NCBI GenBank assembly: GCA_947480335.1
Contig: CANKCB010000013.1
Coordinates: 1 to 56,780, forward strand
Reading direction: 5' to 3'
DNA: 56,780 nt
Source of the DNA: Gammaproteobacteria bacterium
GTDB taxonomy: Bacteria > Pseudomonadota > Gammaproteobacteria > Eutrophobiales > Eutrophobiaceae
Made by a program: the position numbers and the translations under genes. The notes under the pieces were generated by a model that saw only the letters and a program-made list of their open reading frames with translations, ran no database searches and was not told where the DNA came from. The first letter of the stretch is position 1. The number at the start of each line of letters is the position of its first letter. Positions 17,070 through 25,170 of this stretch are shown in pieces.

Positions 17070-18454
17070 AAAACCTCAGTCACAATGTCCGCTGGGGGAT
17101 AATGCTGTTATCCCTGGGACTTATGCCGATTGCGCATGCGCAAACTATGGATGAACTGCTTGAACAGGCTAAAAATGTCAGGGCAGCTGAAAACCAGCTG
17201 ATGGAACAAAATAGCAGTAAGTTTAATGCAGCAGCTCCGGCTGATCAGCAGGCAATGATGGCAGATGCAGAAGCCAAACGTGCGGCGATTCAGGCCGAAG
17301 TACAGGCCAAGGCCAACACCTACTCTCTGAATGACGTGCAGATCAATACGCTGAATACACAGTTACGTGACAAAATGCGTGAGTTGGGATTGGGTGAGTT
17401 ATTTGGTTTGGCTCGTCAGGTAGCAGGGGATGCCACAACGGTACTTCAGCAGTCATTAGTTAATGCACAGTTTTATGGTGACGGTTCTGACACTCGTGTA
17501 GATTTCTTGCGCAAATTTGCTGCAGAGGAAGGTGTGGCTTCTCCGGCAGATCTTGAGAGAGTATGGTTTGAACTTCAGCGTGAAATGACTGCAAGCGGTC
17601 AGGTTGCAACATTCACTGGTCCTGTTGTTGAACCAAACGGGAATCTGACAAGCTCCAAGATTACGCGTATTGGTTCTTTTACCGCGATGGCGGACGGAAA
17701 GTATCTGGCTTATCTGCCTGCCTTATCGAGATTAAATATATTGCCAAGACAATTGCCGGATGAGTTTTTAGCTGTGGCTCGTGAAGTTCAACAGACCACA
17801 TCTGGTTATGTTGGTGCAGCTGTTGACCCAACCAGAGGCGTGTTGATGGCCATGTATGTAGAACGTCCTACGTGGATGGAACGAATTCACAAGGGAGAAG
17901 AAGTCGGTTATGTCATTATTATTGTTGGCTTACTCGGTGTTGCTGCGTTTATCTTCCAGTTAATCTATCTGGTTATTTCCAGGATCGCTGTGTCTGCTCA
18001 GATGCGCAATTTGCAGAAACCGACCAAGAATAATGCGCTGGGTCGTGTACTGCTTGCGTTCAAGGGTGATGGCAAGAATATCGAAGCCGATGCTGAAGTA
18101 GCTGAGCTGCGCATTTCCGAAGCGGTGATGAAGGAAATGCCAGCACTAGAAAGATTCCAGCCGTTCCTGAGACTGGCGGTTGCAGCTGGTCCACTTCTTG
18201 GGCTGGTTGGTACCGTTGTCGGTATGATTATGACTTTCCAGAGTATTACCGAATCCGGCTCGAGTGATCCAAAACTTATGGCCAACGGTATTGGTCAGGC
18301 TATGATTGCAACCGTGCTTGGTCTGGGTATCGCTGTACCGCTGCTGTTTGCTGGCGCACTGTTAAATTCTATTTCACGATCGATTATTCAGGTTCTTGAT
18401 GAACAGAGTACCGGTCTGTTGGCTGAAAATATCGAAAAACGCCACCATGGATGA
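17066..18454 (+). CDS. ttpC: TtpC-like MotA/TolQ/ExbB proton-channel family protein
   Basis: A 462-residue inner-membrane protein with a signal peptide (1-25), a periplasmic domain of about 240 residues including a coiled coil, a transmembrane helix near 285-305, and a C-terminal MotA/TolQ/ExbB domain (about 350-450) with the hallmark GPLLGLVGTVVGMIMTFQSI. This long form matches TtpC, the extra protein required by TonB2 systems in vibrios. It belongs to an operon with exbB, two exbD genes, tonB and a TPR gene. A paralogue closes the operon at 21663-23213 and shares the segments IGSFTA-GKYL-YLP and ERFQ-FLRLAVAAGPLLGL. Confidence 0.9.
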   Translation: MKNLSHNVRWGIMLLSLGLMPIAHAQTMDELLEQAKNVRAAENQLMEQNSSKFNAAAPADQQAMMADAEAKRAAIQAEVQAKANTYSLNDVQINTLNTQLRDKMRELGLGELFGLARQVAGDATTVLQQSLVNAQFYGDGSDTRVDFLRKFAAEEGVASPADLERVWFELQREMTASGQVATFTGPVVEPNGNLTSSKITRIGSFTAMADGKYLAYLPALSRLNILPRQLPDEFLAVAREVQQTTSGYVGAAVDPTRGVLMAMYVERPTWMERIHKGEEVGYVIIIVGLLGVAAFIFQLIYLVISRIAVSAQMRNLQKPTKNNALGRVLLAFKGDGKNIEADAEVAELRISEAVMKEMPALERFQPFLRLAVAAGPLLGLVGTVVGMIMTFQSITESGSSDPKLMANGIGQAMIATVLGLGIAVPLLFAGALLNSISRSIIQVLDEQSTGLLAENIEKRHHG

Positions 18455-18968
18455 AAAATTTAACATTTATCTTGCCGTATCTGAGCTGGTACATGGAGGA
18501 GGTCCGTTCGTAATCTGGATATTCTCTACTGGTGTATTGATGTGGGCAATTATTCTGGAGCGTTACTGGTTCTTTACCTGGGTACTACCAAAGCAGGCTA
18601 GTACGTTGCACGCACAATGGATGGCACGAAAGGATCATACTTCCTGGTGTGCCAGGCAGATCAGGCAAATGATGATTTCGCGCCTGAATGTCGCGATGAC
18701 TAGTGGCTTCCAGATGATGCAGGTGCTGGTACCCTTGTCTCCGCTTTTGGGTCTTGTCGGTACCGTCAGTGGTATGTTGGAAGTGTTCGATTCAATGGCT
18801 ATGCGTGGTTCGGCAGATGCACGTTCAATGGCCAGCGGTGTTTCACACGCCATGATATGCACCATGACAGGATTGGCCGTCAGTATTACAGGCTTGTACC
18901 CTGTGCATTATTTCCGCACACGGGCGCTTAGAGAAACAGAACTACTCGCAGACAGGTTTACTTATTAA
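18447..18968 (+). CDS. exbB: ExbB-like biopolymer transport protein
   Basis: A 173-residue inner-membrane protein. I chose ATG 18447, which overlaps the end of ttpC by eight bases, because the upstream in-frame extension lies inside ttpC and is unrelated to ExbB. It has a first helix (about 20-40, GGPFVIWIFSTGVLMWAIIL) and the MotA/TolQ/ExbB pair of helices with VPLSPLLGLVGTVSGMLEVF and ASGVSHAMICTMTGLAVSI. ExbB pentamers with an ExbD dimer form the proton-driven motor that energises TonB. The compact size is typical for the TonB2-type ExbB. Confidence 0.93.
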   Translation: MDEKFNIYLAVSELVHGGGPFVIWIFSTGVLMWAIILERYWFFTWVLPKQASTLHAQWMARKDHTSWCARQIRQMMISRLNVAMTSGFQMMQVLVPLSPLLGLVGTVSGMLEVFDSMAMRGSADARSMASGVSHAMICTMTGLAVSITGLYPVHYFRTRALRETELLADRFTY

Positions 18969-18970
18969 TT

Positions 18971-19378
18971 ATGAGAATGCGCAGACATAACGCTGATAAT
19001 CACGATTCGTCGCATGGTATCGATCTCGCACCTATGCTCGATTTCGTGCTGAATCTGTTAATCTTTTTCATTATCACAGCCATCTTTGTTAAGGAATTAA
19101 GTTTGATGGTCAACCGGCCTACAGATTTTGATTCCTCAAATTCTGACAGCAAGAGTATTCAGATACAAATCCTTGATACGGGTGAGATATTTGTAGATAA
19201 CCGCGTGGTGGATATCCGTGCGGTACGGGCAAACGTAGAACGGCTTAAGGCACTGAACCCTGAAGCCGGAACGCTGGTTATTGCAGATGACGACGCCAAG
19301 ACCGGTGTTATTATTGGAGTGGTTGATCAGGTACGTCTGGCCGGAGTTTACGATATTACTTTCACTACATCAGGTTAG
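18971..19378 (+). CDS. exbD: ExbD/TolR family protein, first copy
   Basis: A 135-residue protein with a short cytoplasmic N-terminus, one transmembrane helix at about 20-42 (IDLAPMLDFVLNLLIFFIIT) and a periplasmic ExbD domain. The membrane aspartate in PMLDF is the proton-carrying residue of the family. The gene begins two bases after the exbB stop. It shares the helix almost exactly with the second copy 19411-19821, while the periplasmic halves differ, so the two probably arose by duplication. Confidence 0.93.
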   Translation: MRMRRHNADNHDSSHGIDLAPMLDFVLNLLIFFIITAIFVKELSLMVNRPTDFDSSNSDSKSIQIQILDTGEIFVDNRVVDIRAVRANVERLKALNPEAGTLVIADDDAKTGVIIGVVDQVRLAGVYDITFTTSG

Positions 19379-19410
19379 TTCAATCTGAAACAGGAACAGG
19401 AAACTGTAAA

Positions 19411-19821
19411 ATGAAACAACACCGTTACTCACATGAAAGTGAAGACCACGGAATCGATCTGGCGCCGATGCTGGATTTCGTTCTGAACCTTTTGATATTT
19501 TTTATTATTACTACTTCGTTTATAAAAGAGGCGGGTGTTACGGTTGTAAAACCGGATGCATCAACTGCTGAGCATCAGGAGTCTGGAAATATCCTCATTG
19601 CAATACGCGAGAACGGTGATATATGGATGGATCGTCGTCGCATCGATTTGCGTGAAGTTCGAACTACGATTGAACGCTTGCACATTGAGCGCCCGGAAGA
19701 TACAGCCGTGATCGTGGCGGACAAGGTTTCGACTGCTATATCCCTTGCCAAGGTGATGGACGAAGTCCGTCAAGGTGGTATCAAGGATGTTTCCGTCGCT
19801 GCTGCGTTGCCTGGAGGTTAG
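19411..19821 (+). CDS. exbD: ExbD/TolR family protein, second copy
   Basis: A 136-residue ExbD with the same helix and proton-carrying aspartate (GIDLAPMLDFVLNLLIFFII, about 15-34). Its periplasmic domain has the NILIAIRENGDIWMDRRRID pattern usual for ExbD. ExbD acts as a dimer inside the ExbB pentamer, so two different ExbD genes could give a heterodimer or alternative motors. The gene is followed three bases later by tonB. Confidence 0.93.
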   Translation: MKQHRYSHESEDHGIDLAPMLDFVLNLLIFFIITTSFIKEAGVTVVKPDASTAEHQESGNILIAIRENGDIWMDRRRIDLREVRTTIERLHIERPEDTAVIVADKVSTAISLAKVMDEVRQGGIKDVSVAAALPGG

Positions 19822-19824
19822 ACA

Positions 19825-20430
19825 ATGTCCCCATTACAACTAATTCGTCTGCCTGCCGCGCTTGCCATGGCCTTGTTCCTGAATGGAACACTGTTCTGGA
19901 CATTGTGGGCACTGACCAATGTAGAGTTTGAAATTAATAAGGTTGAGGCAGTCCGAATTGACTTTACCCGAATGCGCCGTGATACCGAGACTGCAAGTAA
20001 GCGAGAAGAAAAGGTCGAGCTGGAACCGCCACCTGTTGCTCCGGATGTGCCCAAGATTTCACTTACCAATACTGGGGTTGATAGCAATATCATGAAAATG
20101 GCACCTACAATTGATACCGGTAGTGCTATGTCCGGCATCAAACTTGGTGGTGGTAACGACCGCGATGTTATGCCATTGGTTAGAATTAACCCCGACTATC
20201 CGCCGCGAGCACTCACCCGTGGTATTGAAGGCTGGGTACAGGTCAGATTCACTATTACCGCAACTGGTACGGTCAGGGATCCAAGCGTAGTTAAAAGTAG
20301 TTCCCAAATGTTTGAAGAGGCGGCTTTAAAGGCCATTGCACGCTGGCGTTATAATCCGAAAATAGAAAATGGTGAGGGTGTGGAACGTGTTGGCATGGAA
20401 ACAATTATCAGATTCGAGCTGGAGAATTAA
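19825..20430 (+). CDS. tonB: TonB family energy-transducing protein
   Basis: A 201-residue TonB with one N-terminal transmembrane helix (about 10-30), a short proline-containing linker instead of the long Pro-rich arm of E. coli TonB, and a C-terminal TonB domain at about 115-200. That domain has the YPPRALTRGIEGWVQVRFTI motif and ends in an ALKAIARWRYNP segment. This short form is typical of TonB2. It spans the periplasm partly and contacts receptor TonB boxes such as that of the receptor at 6192-8708. Spacing to its neighbours is three bases on each side. Confidence 0.93.
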   Translation: MSPLQLIRLPAALAMALFLNGTLFWTLWALTNVEFEINKVEAVRIDFTRMRRDTETASKREEKVELEPPPVAPDVPKISLTNTGVDSNIMKMAPTIDTGSAMSGIKLGGGNDRDVMPLVRINPDYPPRALTRGIEGWVQVRFTITATGTVRDPSVVKSSSQMFEEAALKAIARWRYNPKIENGEGVERVGMETIIRFELEN

Positions 20431-20433
20431 GTA

Positions 20434-21663
20434 ATGATATCCCTATCGTATGTCCGAATCCTTAGAGTATTAATTGTTGCCCTTATAGTCATGATGGGTC
20501 AGGCAGTTTATGCCCAAGACAAAAAAGCACCACCGCCTCCTTCTATTGATGCGGCAACAGGTAAGGCACTCAATGCCGCGATCGAGTTTCTGAATCAGGA
20601 AAAATACAAAGATGCTGAAGCGGCCTTAAGTGGATTGGTTGTTGATACACTGAGTCCTTATGAAAAGAGTCGTGTGGAACAGATTCTTGCTTCTATTACC
20701 TACGCACAGGGTAATTACGATGCTTCTCGCAAGCACATGCAAGCAGCAATTGATTCAGGTGGCTTGAATGAACAGGAAGCTTCACAGGCTAGCTACCAGA
20801 TTGCCCAGATGTATATGGCAGAAGAAAAATGGGTTGAAGGTGCTGCCGCTATGGAGCTTTGGATCAAGAATGCACCAAAACCGAGTTCAGCAGCGTACTA
20901 CTTGCTTGCTGTTGCTTATTACCAGCAGGAAAAATTTGATAAGGCGCTTGGACCAGCCAAGAAAGCAATAGAGCTTGTAGATAAACCACAGGAAAGTTGG
21001 ATGCAGTTACTGCTTGCCTTGTTGTTGCAGGCTGAAAATTACAAGGAATCAATTGGTGTCCTTGAAAAAATGATCGACTTGTTCCCGGACAAGAAAGTTT
21101 ACTGGTTACAACTTTCTTCTGTATATGGAACGCTTGAGGATTATTCAAACGCGTTGTCGATTATGATGATTGCATACCATGCTGGTATGGTCACAGAGGA
21201 TTCCGATATTCGTCGTCTGACCGACATGATGATGGTACAAGGCGTGCCCTACCGTGCTGCGGAATTTCTGACTACCGCAATTGATAAAAAACAGGTCAAG
21301 GTTGATGGCAAACTGTATGAAAAACTTGCTAACTCCTGGATTGCTGCTCGTGAATACCGCAAGTCTGTTCCTATATTGCAGAAAGCAGCAGAGATGTCTG
21401 GTGACGGTAACATCTTCATGCGCATTGGCGAAGTAAACATGCAGCTTGAAGATTGGAATGCGGCAGCTACTGCGCTGCAAAGTGCTGTTGCCAAGGGTGG
21501 TTTGAAAGATGCTGGAAATGCCCAATTATTGATCGGGATTTCCCTGTTCAATCAGAAAAAAATGGGTGAAGCAAAGAATTGGTTGCAAAAGGCTTCCTCA
21601 TCTAAAGTTCATGGCCAGACTGCGAGAGGTTATTTGCAGTTAATCGAAAGCCAGAACGGCTAG
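20434..21663 (+). CDS. TPR-repeat periplasmic protein of the TonB locus
   Basis: A 409-residue protein with a signal peptide (about 1-27, ending AVYAQD) and a nearly continuous series of tetratricopeptide repeats from about residue 45 to 400. Typical units are seen in YLLAVAYYQQEKFDKALGPAKKAIEL and AQLLIGISLFNQKKMGEAKNWLQKA. A TPR gene commonly closes TonB2/TtpC operons, and in those systems it supports full transport. I infer a periplasmic adaptor. Its stop shares a base with the GTG start of the next gene. Confidence 0.88.
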   Translation: MISLSYVRILRVLIVALIVMMGQAVYAQDKKAPPPPSIDAATGKALNAAIEFLNQEKYKDAEAALSGLVVDTLSPYEKSRVEQILASITYAQGNYDASRKHMQAAIDSGGLNEQEASQASYQIAQMYMAEEKWVEGAAAMELWIKNAPKPSSAAYYLLAVAYYQQEKFDKALGPAKKAIELVDKPQESWMQLLLALLLQAENYKESIGVLEKMIDLFPDKKVYWLQLSSVYGTLEDYSNALSIMMIAYHAGMVTEDSDIRRLTDMMMVQGVPYRAAEFLTTAIDKKQVKVDGKLYEKLANSWIAAREYRKSVPILQKAAEMSGDGNIFMRIGEVNMQLEDWNAAATALQSAVAKGGLKDAGNAQLLIGISLFNQKKMGEAKNWLQKASSSKVHGQTARGYLQLIESQNG

Positions 21664-23213
21664 TGTTGAATATTAATCAAGTTAGCTCAAATCAGCGTAT
21701 GAATAATAGGATGATATACAGAATGTTACAGGGAAAAATCAATCCGGTTCTATTGTCAGTCGTAATAATGTTCGGACTGACGGTTGCCTCGGGAGTTACT
21801 TTTGCTCAGGCAGAGAAAAAGGCTTCAGCTCAGGCACAAACCCCAGCCCCAGCCCAATCTGTGCCAGAACAACCCAAGGGTCCTGTTTTCAAGTTTTCGC
21901 TCTCTGATGTAATGTCCAAGATCAAGGCGCAGAATGCTGCTGAAGCGAAGCAATCCAAGGAAAGAGAGGTGAGTTTCCGTAAAGCGATGGAAGAGCAGGA
22001 GCGTCTTTTTAAGGAAACTCTGGCCAAACGAAATGCAGCAGAAGCACGCAGTGGCACCCTCTCTAAACAATACGATGAAGATTTTAATCGTATACAGGAC
22101 ATGAAAGCCTTACTGGAACAGAACCAGGGTAATCTTGGTGAATTATTCGGCGTCACCAGACAGATAGCGGGTGATGCATCGGGTGTGTTGAGTAACTCCA
22201 TGATCAATACCCAGATCAAACCAGTGGCTGGCGCTGAAGATCGTGTTGATTTTCTACGACGTCTGGCTGCAGCTAAGGAATTGCCAAATATCGTTGATTT
22301 GGAAAGGATGTGGTACGAGTTGATGTTTGAGATGAACGCAGACAGTCAGGTTATGAAATTTACTACGCCGGTTATTCAAGCAGACGATTCTGTGAAGGAT
22401 ACTGAAATTGTACGTATCGGTTCATTTACGGCGGTCGGTGAGGGTAAATACCTGAGTTATTTGCCCAGCAAGAAATCACTTGCACTGTTATCACGCCAGC
22501 CTCCTCAGGAAAATCTGATGTCAGAGGCGAGAGAATTACAAACAACTGCAATTACATCTGGATATATACCAGCGGTAGTTGATCCTGCACGTGGTGCATT
22601 GCTGTCACTTTTTGTTGAAAGGCCGGATGTATTTGAACGTATATCTAAAGGCGAGGCTGTCGGTTATATCATCATTGCAGTTGGAATGCTGGGTGCACTG
22701 GTGGCTGTATTCCAGTATATCTATCTGTTCATAACCAAGATTGCAGTTAACAAGCAAATCCAGAATTTGAACAAGCCTATCAAGAATAATCCTTTAGGAC
22801 GTATGTTGATTGCCGTTTTGGGCGATGGTAAACGTGATACTTCCAAAGACTTGCCTGAATTGGTTGAACTGCGTATATCCGAGGCAGTATTACGTGAAAT
22901 ACCCAAGTTGGAAAGATTCCAGTCTTTCCTGCGCCTTGCTGTTGCTGCCGGTCCATTGTTAGGGTTGATTGGTACAGTTATCGGTATGATCTTGACGTTC
23001 CAGAGTATTACGTCGTCAGGCTCCAGTGATCCGAAACTAATGGCTCAGGGTATTGGTCAGGCGATGATCTGTACGGTTCTTGGTTTGGGTACTGCGATTC
23101 CATTACTATTCATTAATTCCGGTCTGACAGCGCTGTCACGTTCGGTAATCCATGTATTGGAAGAGCAAAGCACACAGTTACTAGCTAGTCGCTTGTTGGC
23201 TGGTAGAAAGTAG
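21663..23213 (+). CDS. Second TtpC-like MotA/TolQ/ExbB family protein
   Basis: A paralogue of the first TtpC, 516 residues from a GTG that overlaps the TPR stop. ATGs at 21699, 21711 and 21723 are alternatives; 21723 would give the shortest signal peptide, so the start is uncertain. An Ala/Pro/Gln-rich segment follows the signal peptide (about 50-72), then a coiled coil (about 90-160), the shared IGSFTA-GKYLSYLP region, a membrane helix near 340-360 and the channel domain with AAGPLLGLIGTVIGMILTFQ. Having TtpC at both ends of one operon is unusual. It may support a second receptor set or form a mixed complex. Confidence 0.88.
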   Translation: MLNINQVSSNQRMNNRMIYRMLQGKINPVLLSVVIMFGLTVASGVTFAQAEKKASAQAQTPAPAQSVPEQPKGPVFKFSLSDVMSKIKAQNAAEAKQSKEREVSFRKAMEEQERLFKETLAKRNAAEARSGTLSKQYDEDFNRIQDMKALLEQNQGNLGELFGVTRQIAGDASGVLSNSMINTQIKPVAGAEDRVDFLRRLAAAKELPNIVDLERMWYELMFEMNADSQVMKFTTPVIQADDSVKDTEIVRIGSFTAVGEGKYLSYLPSKKSLALLSRQPPQENLMSEARELQTTAITSGYIPAVVDPARGALLSLFVERPDVFERISKGEAVGYIIIAVGMLGALVAVFQYIYLFITKIAVNKQIQNLNKPIKNNPLGRMLIAVLGDGKRDTSKDLPELVELRISEAVLREIPKLERFQSFLRLAVAAGPLLGLIGTVIGMILTFQSITSSGSSDPKLMAQGIGQAMICTVLGLGTAIPLLFINSGLTALSRSVIHVLEEQSTQLLASRLLAGRK

Positions 23214-23231
23214 TATTTTAGTTTGCAATGC

Positions 23232-23265
23232 AGGCCCGGTAATTTTTAGTTACCGGGCCTTTTTC
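23232..23265 (+). terminator. Rho-independent terminator of the TonB operon
   Basis: AGGCCCGGTAA (23232-23242) pairs perfectly with TTACCGGGCCT (23250-23260) around a seven-base loop, followed by TTTTT. It begins 19 bases after the last stop of the operon. Confidence 0.95.
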
Positions 23266-23589
23266 ATTTGTAGAAACAGAATCCAGAACTGTCATCAAAC
23301 GAGTTTCATTCGCTATTTAGGCTTGAAAATCTGACGCTATTTTGGCATGTGCTGCTTGTAGAGCCCGCCATTTACTTCAGTCATACCGTCTTTTGCGCTG
23401 AGTCTTGTGTTCTACGTTCTGAAGAGCTCTCCCTGGGATTTATTCATCCAAACCTATGTCGTTTATTAGTGCATGCTCTGAATATTGAGACAGTTTCTAC
23501 TAACTGCTTGTTTATATGGGTCAAAGGCAAACTCTTTCATGACATGTAAGATCCTGTAAGTGTGCACGGGATAACTTGTCAAAAATAAT
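23266..23589. other. Intergenic region, no gene seen
   Basis: About 320 bases lie between the TonB operon terminator and the stop of the convergent MipA/OmpV gene. Short open frames on both strands have no recognisable motif, signal peptide or ribosome site, so I do not call them. I see no repeat or RNA gene. Confidence 0.5.
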
Positions 23590-24435
23590 TCAAAATGTGT
23601 AAATAGCAAAAAATCCAGCACTAAACTGGTCTGCTGTGCCGCGTATAGAAACGAGGGGGCTTTTTTTAGCATCACCTACCAGACGGGTATAGCCAAAATT
23701 ACTCAACAGATCCCAATGACGGGTAAGGCTATAGTTTGTACTTAGTGCCAGACTAATATCCTTGATACCTGAACCAGCATCGAACTCTGGTAGTCCAGTA
23801 CGTTGCGATTGAACGGCGTTTAGACTGAAGTAGGAGTCCAGATACTTGTTGTCTGCCCACGTAGAAATAACCGAGCCAATAATAGTAAAACTATTAGCCT
23901 TATACAAAATTGTCCGTACATCTCCCATGATCTTCATGCCGGAATGTCCACTGGTCGTATCTTGCACCAGGCGCATTCTTGCTCGTGTAAGGTTGTCCAA
24001 CGGATAGCTTGCAAATAGCCCTAATTCAATACTGGTGCCTACGTCACCCATACCCGCAAGACTGGCATTGTCATTTTCAGAACGGCCAAAATCCACTTTT
24101 ATGAGGGGGCCAGCCTTGAAATTATGGCTATGGAACAAGCCGTCATCACCAAACAGGTTGATACGAATATTATTATTGTCGATTTGTATCAGGTCACGGT
24201 ATTGCAGGGAGATGAGCGGTTTGATGCTGATGTTGTAGTCATCTGAACCATCATAATCCGGACTGATAGTTGGTTCTAGACCAAGCCGTATATTAGTCAC
24301 TCCGGGCATTAATTCATCATTGATATCGCTGATAGTGTCAGACACTGCCAGCTGGGTTCTGTCCACTACTTGAGCCGTAACTGGAAGTTTGATAAATGCC
24401 AGTACCAGGCCGGTTAAAATTATTCTACATTTCAT
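23590..24435 (-). CDS. MipA/OmpV family outer-membrane protein
   Basis: A 281-residue protein with a signal peptide (1-21, ending PVTAQ) and AGGAGA seven bases before the ATG. The mature part alternates short strands and turns, with the family pattern RLGLEPTISPDYDGSDDYNISIKPLI near the start and a terminal aromatic residue (AIYTF), as expected for a beta-barrel. MipA interacts with murein enzymes in E. coli, while OmpV-like proteins act as porins or adhesins. Neither role is specified by the sequence. It is a single-gene unit. Confidence 0.88.
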   Translation of the reverse strand: MKCRIILTGLVLAFIKLPVTAQVVDRTQLAVSDTISDINDELMPGVTNIRLGLEPTISPDYDGSDDYNISIKPLISLQYRDLIQIDNNNIRINLFGDDGLFHSHNFKAGPLIKVDFGRSENDNASLAGMGDVGTSIELGLFASYPLDNLTRARMRLVQDTTSGHSGMKIMGDVRTILYKANSFTIIGSVISTWADNKYLDSYFSLNAVQSQRTGLPEFDAGSGIKDISLALSTNYSLTRHWDLLSNFGYTRLVGDAKKSPLVSIRGTADQFSAGFFAIYTF

Positions 24436-24596
24436 ATGATTATCTCCTGTCCAATAATAACCCGGATAGTGTAATAAGATATGTACGCTGGGACACCTTG
24501 TTCTATGGGTAACGGCTTCTCGTCATTTGATTATAGTTTGCTGGTATTTTGGATGGATGCCAAAGGAAAAATTTAATTTGATTGCCGGCAAATACA

Positions 24597-24959
24597 CTAG
24601 CAGGACATCTGCTTATTTAATGTGCGTATACGCTCAACCAGAATTCGCATTACGTACAGCGAAAAAAATGGCGTTTGCTGAACCATGAAGTTAAAGCGTT
24701 TCTGATCAATCGGTATTAAAATGCAATCGGCGCCGGCAATTGCTGTAGCATTACGCGGGCTGGAATCAATCAAGGCCATTTCCCCGAAGATTTCACCGGG
24801 TCTGGCAGTTACTACCAGAGTGTCGCCGATACGGATTTCAACTTCTCCCTGTTTGATGATGAACATATTGTCAGCGACATCACCGGCTGAAAAGATAATT
24901 TCACCGGATGCGTACTCGGCAAGGTTATCTTCATTTCTGAACAGATCCAGCGTATTCAT
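24597..24959 (-). CDS. Stand-alone cyclic-nucleotide-binding domain protein
   Basis: A 120-residue protein that is little more than one CRP-type cyclic-nucleotide-binding domain. The beta-roll glycine turns are seen in GEIIFSAGDVADNMFIIKQG, and the phosphate-binding cassette is GEIFGEMALIDSSPRNATA at about 77-95, with the Glu and Arg that contact cyclic nucleotide. There is no helix-turn-helix, so it is not a transcription factor. It may bind a nucleotide and act through protein contacts. It is divergent from tcuA, with about 210 bases between them. Confidence 0.85.
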   Translation of the reverse strand: MNTLDLFRNEDNLAEYASGEIIFSAGDVADNMFIIKQGEVEIRIGDTLVVTARPGEIFGEMALIDSSPRNATAIAGADCILIPIDQKRFNFMVQQTPFFSLYVMRILVERIRTLNKQMSC

Positions 24960-25170
24960 GTCATTTCCATCCTGAGACTATTGGTAGTTATAAATTTTGG
25001 TGATTGATTACACACCTTGTTGAACTATAGCAAAAATATCTGTCAGCGGTATACATGGCCATACCCTGAGTTTACAGGATAAATATGACAGTTTTTCGCT
25101 CTGTGAAGCGTGACTTTCATAATCAGGATGATTATCCTGCCGGATGAGTTTTTACTGTAAAAATCGATAA

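Noticed and set aside
23349-23675. Short open frames in the gap after the TonB operon
   Set aside because: They show no ribosome site, motif, or convincing signal peptide, and lie on both strands in overlapping frames.
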